From contig NC_081415.1 of assembly GCF_030272615.1 (NCBI RefSeq), positions 603,467,644 to 603,531,643 on the forward strand: DNA of 64,000 nucleotides. The letters run 5' to 3'. This document shows positions 58,634 through 64,000 of the stretch, piece after piece; within the stretch, counting starts at the first letter, position 1, and every line of letters starts with the position of its first letter. Source of the stretch: Cryptomeria japonica. Its lineage: Eukaryota > Streptophyta > Pinopsida > Cupressales > Cupressaceae. Position numbers and translations under genes: made by a program. The notes under the pieces were generated by a model. It was given only the letters and a program-made list of their open reading frames with translations. It was not told the DNA's origin and did no database searches.

Positions 58634-59746
58634 TCAGTTGGGTAAAGAATCTCCTACTAGTGGAGGATTACTTTGTTCTACTGGTATAGAGATAGTTTCA
58701 TCAACTATCTGATCTCTCTTCCTAATCCATTGTTTTGAAAATTCTTGCTTTACCTCATCTACCTTTTCTTTTCCTTTCAAATTGGATCCTTTATTGTTTG
58801 TCGATGAAGTCTTGCTTCTAAAAAATTTAGCAATGTGTCCAATCTTTTTACATGCATAACAAGTCACACTATTCCTCTAAATAGCCTCTCCATATCCTAC
58901 ATCGGTTTGTGTTCTACATTGATTAGATAAGTGTCCATATCTTCCACAAACATAGCATTTCACATTCATTCTGTAGTTTTCTGAATTATGACCAACTTTG
59001 TTGCATTTGGAACATTGACCAGTGGGTGCCTTAATCTTCTGATTGTTTCTAAATCTACACTGATTTTCTCTATGACCATATTTGTTGCAATTGAAACATT
59101 TGGCATTAAACTTATAAGCATTAGGTTGTCTTACCGGTTTGTTCTAATCTAGATTGTTTGCAGTACCGAAACTTTCTCCAACTTCAAATCCAAGTCCATT
59201 AGTATCTCCACTAGGTTAATGAATTTTTAGTATGTCATCAAGCTCTTCTGAAATTTTCTTGAATTTCTCTTTGTGTTGATTTGCAGTAGCCAAATAATTT
59301 TCCCGAATTCCCTTTTGTCTCATAATCTTAGTTTTATCATGTTGCATGTGAATCTGATCTATGTTCAGCATATCATTTTCATGACTAAGTCTTAAATTTT
59401 CATTTCCAGCATCATTGAGTCTCCTAGTTAAGTCTTGTTCATTCTTCTTCCTATCTTCAATGTCTTTGCATAACCTCATAGTCATATCTTGCATTTCATT
59501 CTTCATATTACTATTTTTGTATCTCAACTTTTTTGCAAGTTCTCTAAGAGTTTATTTTTCATCATCATCTTTCTGCATCTTCTCATGAAGTTCTTTTGTT
59601 TTATTTTGTGCTATACCAAAATTCTCCTGAAGTCCTTTAATGAATTCATGTGCAGCCCTTAGATCATCTTCAAGTTTTTTATTCTTCAATTTCTCTGCAT
59701 CATAATCTACAAGATCTCCTTCCAATTGTTTTCTTAAGTTCTCCAT
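58634..59746 (-). pseudogene. X3 gag-like protein with CCHC knuckles
   Basis: ATG 59746 (MENLRKQLEGDLVDYDAEK). A coiled coil runs to about residue 180 (LRAAHEFIKGLQENFGIAQN, EQDLTRRLNDAGNENLRLSH). Knuckles on the translated minus strand near 59100-58830 include the CFNCNKYGHR, CSKCNKVGHN, CYVCGRYGHL and CYACKKIGHIAKFF types; the last has lost its final Cys. It ends EQSNPPLVGDSLPN. Length is 371 codons, with a few stops. Same role and caveats as in X2. Confidence 0.78.
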
Positions 59747-59802
59747 CAGCACCGGTGTCAGAATCTTCCTCAAGCCATTAGGCTTTTGAAAATAGAGTAC
59801 TA

Positions 59803-59815
59803 GGCTCTGATACCA
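59803..59815 (-). other. X3 primer binding site (iMet type)
   Basis: Minus-strand TGGTATCAGAGCC, perfect, two bases inside the LTR; identical to that of copia C2. Confidence 0.92.
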
Positions 59816-59817
59816 AT

Positions 59818-60564
59818 TGTTAGAATCAATGACAGTCCCAAAGACACTGAGAGGGGGGTGAATCAGTGTCTAACTGGTTAGTAGAATATTTCAACTTATT
59901 AAGAACTTTGTATCCAAAAATAGTGTATCGGTAAATAAGAATTAATGCAGCAAATAAGAATAACAAAGACAACATAGAGAACACACCATAACACACGATA
60001 TTAATGAGGAAACCCGGTGTGGAAAAAACTTCAATGGGATTTGTGACCCACAATATTCACTCACTGGCCAATGAATAAATATTACTTACAATGAGGGGCC
60101 TGCACATGTAGGAAGGCTAGCAGCCTAGAGATCACTGCTCAACTACAAAACAAAGTCTCACTGACTTACAAAATTGATTATCAAAATCCAATATAATGTA
60201 CTTCTTTAGATCAACATCAACTATTCTAGGTTCAATACTAGTTTAAGCTCAGTCTATAACCAAAACCTTCACTATCAACTATATCACCTTATACAAAATA
60301 TTATCTATATTCTCTCACTCTTAGCATATCCTCTCATATCGAAATGACCTATAAGATCTCATGCATATAAATGAGTCTTTTACAATATGCCATGTCGGCT
60401 TGAGTGTCGGTAAGCATTATTGTCGCTGTCGGTGAAGTGCTTGCCAGTGTATGTAGAAGTCCATTGCCAATTTTGGTAACTATCGGTGGGTTGCCAAGTG
60501 ATTGCTAGTTGGTTGCCATCAATGATTACATCAACTATTCTCATAAGAGTGTAGAATGCCAACA
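59818..60564 (-). repeat. X3 5' LTR
   Basis: TGTTAGAATCAATGACAGTC...ATGCCAACA, followed by the TSD CCTCA at 60565-60569. Confidence 0.93.
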
Positions 60565-60569
60565 CCTCA

Positions 60570-60865
60570 TTGTAACACATACTTTTTGTAGAAGTATCAT
60601 TTGACTGTGGGTAGGCTTCCGACCATGGTTTTTCCCTTTCTGGGTTTTCCACATACAAATCATGGTGTTATGTGGTATGGTTTCTTTGCATTGATTATTT
60701 GTTTAATTGTTAAGTTGTATTGTTTATTGGTATTTGTTCCTACCAGCATCTATATGTGCTTTACTGGTACTTGATTCGATTTAATGTTGTATTGTGGATT
60801 AAAAGTTATAATCTATTAACAACTGATTCACCCCCCCTCTTAGTTGTTCACCAGTTTTCCTAACA
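60570..60865 (+). repeat. C3 5' LTR, second part
   Basis: Continues the LTR broken at 47341. It ends with CTGATTCACCCCCCCT and CCTAACA at 60865, two bases before the PBS. Confidence 0.85.
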
Positions 60866-60867
60866 TT

Positions 60868-60879
60868 TGGTATTAGAGC
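60868..60879 (+). other. C3 primer binding site (iMet type)
   Basis: TGGTATTAGAGC, one mismatch to the canonical site; same variant as in C1. Confidence 0.9.
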
Positions 60880-60923
60880 TTTGGTCCTCTTTTCCAAAAG
60901 CTTAACCGCTTGAGGTAGATCCT

Positions 60924-63290
60924 ATGGCAACTAACACTTCTAGTCCACTGGTAACTATTTTTAGAAGAGAATTCCCTAAGCTTGATGGAACATATTATGG
61001 GATATGGAAAATTCATATGGAGACTCATCTTAGATATCTTGGAAAGGATATTTGGGAGATCACTGAGAAAAGATACACACCTTGTAATCTAGCATCTGGC
61101 AATCTTGCTCCTGCAAACTTGGATAAGAATATTAAAAATGATTGCAGAGCTAGAGAATCCCTCTTGTGTGCACTTACTAATCAACAAATTAAGGGATTGA
61201 CTGATAAATCATTGACTAAGGTTAAGTGGGACAAATTGCAAACTCTGAATGAAGGTGATCCTATTGTCAAAATTGATAAACTTGATGGTTACTGGGTAAG
61301 ATATGAAAACTTAAATATGGAAGATTATGAGAGAATTGTTGTGTTTATGGAAAAAGTAATTGATATTGTTATGGGAATTCAATGCTATGGAGGATTTCTA
61401 AGTGAAGATGAAATAGTTTCCAAAGTCTTGAGAGCCCTTCCACTAGCTTACAAGATGAAGGTAACTATAAAGAATGAGTTAAGAACAATGGAAAACTCTT
61501 TATTTAATAGAGACATTCTAATTGGGAAATTATCTTCTTTTGAGCTTGAAGAATTTGGATCTTCTGGATCTATAAAGTCTGAACCTTCTTTTCATGCATC
61601 GTCATCATCATCTATCAGCAAAAGTGATTGGAGAGCCCTATATGCAAAAGAATTGGAAGCCATGAGGAAGGAAGATGAATAACTTGAGCACCTTCAAGCC
61701 TTATTTGCTAGAAGAGTACCTAAAGGATTGACTGGAAGTAAGTATGAAGGAAAAGAACCTTTTAAATATTTTTCATGTAACAAGATCGGTCATTTTGTAT
61801 CTAGATGTCCTGAAAGGAATGCAAGGTTTCAGGAAAGAGTTAAGAAATGTTTTAAGCCTAACCAGAACAGATATAGATTCAAGAAAAGAAAAAAATGCTA
61901 CATAGTAGATGAGGAAGGAGTAACTGATGACTCTGGAGATGAACCAACAGAAGACTCTACTAGTGGATCCAACAATGGAAAGGATTGGGTATTCTATTCT
62001 TTGAAGGAAGATGAACCAAAACTGGCTATCAAAAATGAAGAAAAGGCCTTCATAGAAATAGTTGAAAATAAGGATGAATGGGTAATTGATAGTGGATGCT
62101 TACATCATATGACTAGAGATAAAAGGAAAATTTTGTCCCTGGAAGAATACAATGGCGGTCAAGTCAGATTTGGAGATGAAAAAGCATGTATGATTAGAGG
62201 GAGATGTATTATTTCTCTCGATGGTAAGCATAATACTGATAATGTCTATTATGTAGAAGGTTTAAAGCATAATCTTTTGAGTGTTGGTTAATTAGTTGAT
62301 AAGGGTTTTCAACTTCAGTTTAAAGATAGAAAATGCAAAATCCTTAACAAGACTAGTTTGGAGATTGCAACTAGTATTCAAACAAGAAGTAATATCTTTC
62401 ACTTGAACATTGGTAATAAGACATGTTTGATTACTCATATGTATGAGAGTTGGCTATGGCATAAGAGGTCATGTCATGTTAATTTTTATTATATTGTTAA
62501 TATCAGTTCAACTAAGACAGTTAGAGATATACCTAAGATTATGAAGCCTCACAATTCGGCATGTAAGGAATGTCAATTGGGAAAGCAAGTTAGAAGTTCT
62601 TTTAAGAGGATACATGATAAATCTAATGATGTACTTGATTTGATTCACACTGATTTATGTGGTCTAGCAAGGACTAAAATCTTTTAAGGTGATAGATATT
62701 TCATGTTAATTATTGATGATTATTCTCGAAAGATGTGGGTGTCTTTTCTAAGGGAGAACTCTGAAGCTTTTAAGAAATTCAAGATCTTTAAAGAAAATTT
62801 TGAAATAGAAATTGGATTGAAAATCAAATGTCTAAGATCATATCATGGTTGTGGTTTCACTTCTCATGAATTTAACAGTTATTGTGAGGCAAATGGAATC
62901 AGGAGATAGCTATCTGCACCTAGGACTCCTGAGCAAAATGAAGTAGTGGAAAGAAAGAATAAAACCATTATGGATGCAACAAGATCTATGATGATGGAAG
63001 CCAAATTGCCTCATATCTACTAGAGAGAAGTAGTGAGTACAATAGTCTACACATTCAACAGAGTTCACATCAAAGGTGAAACCGGTAAGACCCCTTATGA
63101 ACTATGGTTTGGACATACACCTACTATTGAATATTTTGGAATTTTTTGAAGTAAATACTATATCAAAAGAGATGATTCAATTGGAAAGTTTGATCCTAGA
63201 TGTGATGAAGGGATATTTCTTGGGTATTCAATTCAAAGAAAAGCATATAGATGTTATAACAAAAGATTGTGGAAAGTGCTAATGTGAAAG
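60924..63290 (+). pseudogene. C3 gag, protease and integrase
   Basis: ATG 60924 (MATNTSSPLVTIFRREFPKL). One frame is kept from gag into integrase. Gag runs to a TAA at about 61680, where Gln would fit, then has a knuckle whose first Cys is Tyr (YFSCNKIGHFVSRC). Protease: EWVIDSGCLHHMTRDKRK near 62080-62130, with Asp kept. Zinc region: WLWHKRSCHVNF and CKECQLGKQ. Integrase: Asp in IHTDLCGL and Glu in VVERKN are kept, but the second Asp has become Tyr (CLRSYHGCGF). Stops at about 62290, 62685, 62908 and 63022 fit Gln or Trp. Integration activity would be lost. Confidence 0.88.
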
Positions 63291-63399
63291 TGGATGAACA
63301 GTACAAAAATCATTATATATCATATGATAGGGAACTGACAGTGGAAATGATCATAACTGAACTGAAAAAGTTACACTGACACAATTAGACAATTTAACT

Positions 63400-64000
63400 G
63401 TGATCGATGATCAGAGTAGTGAACCTAAAGTTCAAAAGACACCAAGGTATGTAAGATTAAATCATTTTGAAGATCAAATTATTGGAGATAGGAATAAGGG
63501 AGTTATGACAAGAAGAAAAATGGAAAATGAAAAGGTATGTCTTATTTCTCAAGTTGAACCAGCAACTGTTATTGAAGCTTGTAAGGATAAACATTGGTTA
63601 AAAGCTATGGAAGATAAATTAGATCAGATAGAGAAAAAGGAGACTTGGTCTTTAGTTCCCCAACCTAAAAATAAGAATGTTATTAGAGCTAAATGGGTTT
63701 TTAGGAATAAACTAAATGAGGATGGTCAAGTTGTAAGAAACAAGGCTAGATTAGTTTGTAAAGGATATTCTCAAATGGAAGGAATTGATTAAGGTGAGAC
63801 ATTTGCACATGTAGCTAGAATTGAAGCTGTTAGACTATTTCTTGTCTATGTAGCTTTTAAAAACTATAAGGCTTATCAAATGGATGTTAAATGTGCATTT
63901 TTGAATGGTCAACTTGAGGAAGAAGTTTACATTGAGAAACCTGATGGATTTTCACTGACAGATGATAAAGATATGGTTTGCAGATTGAAGAAAGATTTAT
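63400..64000 (+). pseudogene. C3 reverse transcriptase, N-terminal part (runs off window)
   Basis: The frame differs by one from the integrase. It reads KTPRYVRLNHFEDQIIGD, AMEDKLDQIEKKETW, KWVFRNKLNEDGQ, ARLVCKGYSQMEGID, then a TAA near 63790, [31 protein letters not shown] and [10 protein letters not shown] at the window edge. It lies just short of the catalytic DD box. Confidence 0.88.

Larger units (their letters stand above)
47342..60564 (-). mobile_element. X3: family X element, itself split by C2
   Basis: LTRs of 749 and 747 bp (47342-48090, 59818-60564) and a perfect TSD CCTCA on both sides. Without C2 the element is about 6.5 kb, the same as X2. Minus-strand order is PBS, gag-like ORF, gap of about 300 bp, ORF2, PPT. 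It sits inside the C3 LTR. As in X2, no polymerase or integrase motif belongs to it. Confidence 0.92.
46356..64000 (+). mobile_element. C3: Ty1/copia element, split by X3 and cut by window end
   Basis: The 5' LTR (46356-47341 plus 60570-60865) is interrupted by X3; then come an iMet-type PBS, gag, protease, integrase and the start of RT, before the window ends. Proteins are closest to C2 (same Gag opening GIWKIxMETHL, same integrase text), so C2 and C3 are one family. The left LTR start at TGTTAGTATTATGG is by analogy with the C2 LTR start TGTTGGTATTTTGG and is less certain than the right end. Confidence 0.82.

Noticed and set aside
1-64000. Endogenous pararetrovirus (caulimovirus-like) origin for the RT regions
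   Set aside because: Every RT region lies with LTRs, PBS and integrase in copia or gypsy order; no movement or coat protein motif is seen.

Overview
The window reads as repeat-rich nuclear DNA of a large-genome seed plant. It is AT-rich and consists almost entirely of nested LTR retrotransposons of plant type: Ty1/copia, Ty3/gypsy of the Tat (Ogre-like) kind, a tiny TRIM, and a non-autonomous family called X here. I found no host protein gene, rRNA, tRNA or CRISPR. A gymnosperm or conifer source is plausible, but nothing in the sequence proves it. Almost every element gene is broken by in-frame stops, frameshifts or later insertions, so coding parts are listed as pseudogenes.

Layout. (1) 1-2320 (-): X1, a truncated X element with gag, the start of ORF2, a PBS and 83 bp of LTR. 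(2) 2321-45949 (+): element G, a Tat-like gypsy spread over 43.6 kb. Its order is gag, protease, an RNase H placed before RT, RT-RNase H, integrase, a 1.5-kb spacer, a long extra ORF (ORF-X), and the 3' LTR. G carries copia C1 (5553-12624, +), with a duplicated flank made by LTR recombination; a 343-bp TRIM (14648-14990, TSD GTATG); X2 (17554-24051, -, TSD GATTT/GATTC) in the integrase; and N (28384-43762, -, TSD ATTAT) in ORF-X. N is a second Tat-type gypsy with RT, RNase H, a second RNase H and integrase in that order. (3) 45950-46355: unidentified. (4) 46356-64000 (+): copia C3, running off the window. Its 5' LTR is split by X3 (47342-60564, -, TSD CCTCA), and X3 ORF2 is split by copia C2 (50837-57500, -, TSD AGTAT/GGTAT), giving three levels of nesting.

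How the parts relate. G, N, C1, C2 and C3 once encoded their own reverse transcription and integration proteins. X1, X2 and X3 carry a gag-like protein with a coiled coil and four CCHC knuckles, plus a second protein of about 1,100 residues with no recognised family. They have no visible protease, RT, RNase H or integrase. Their LTR blocks, tRNA-iMet-type PBS and PPT closely resemble those of the copia elements, so X was probably mobilised by a copia partner. The order of insertion can be read from the nesting: G before C1, TRIM, X2 and N; C3 before X3 before C2. Many in-frame stops are TAG or TAA where the family has Gln, as expected from C-to-T decay of methylated, silenced repeats.
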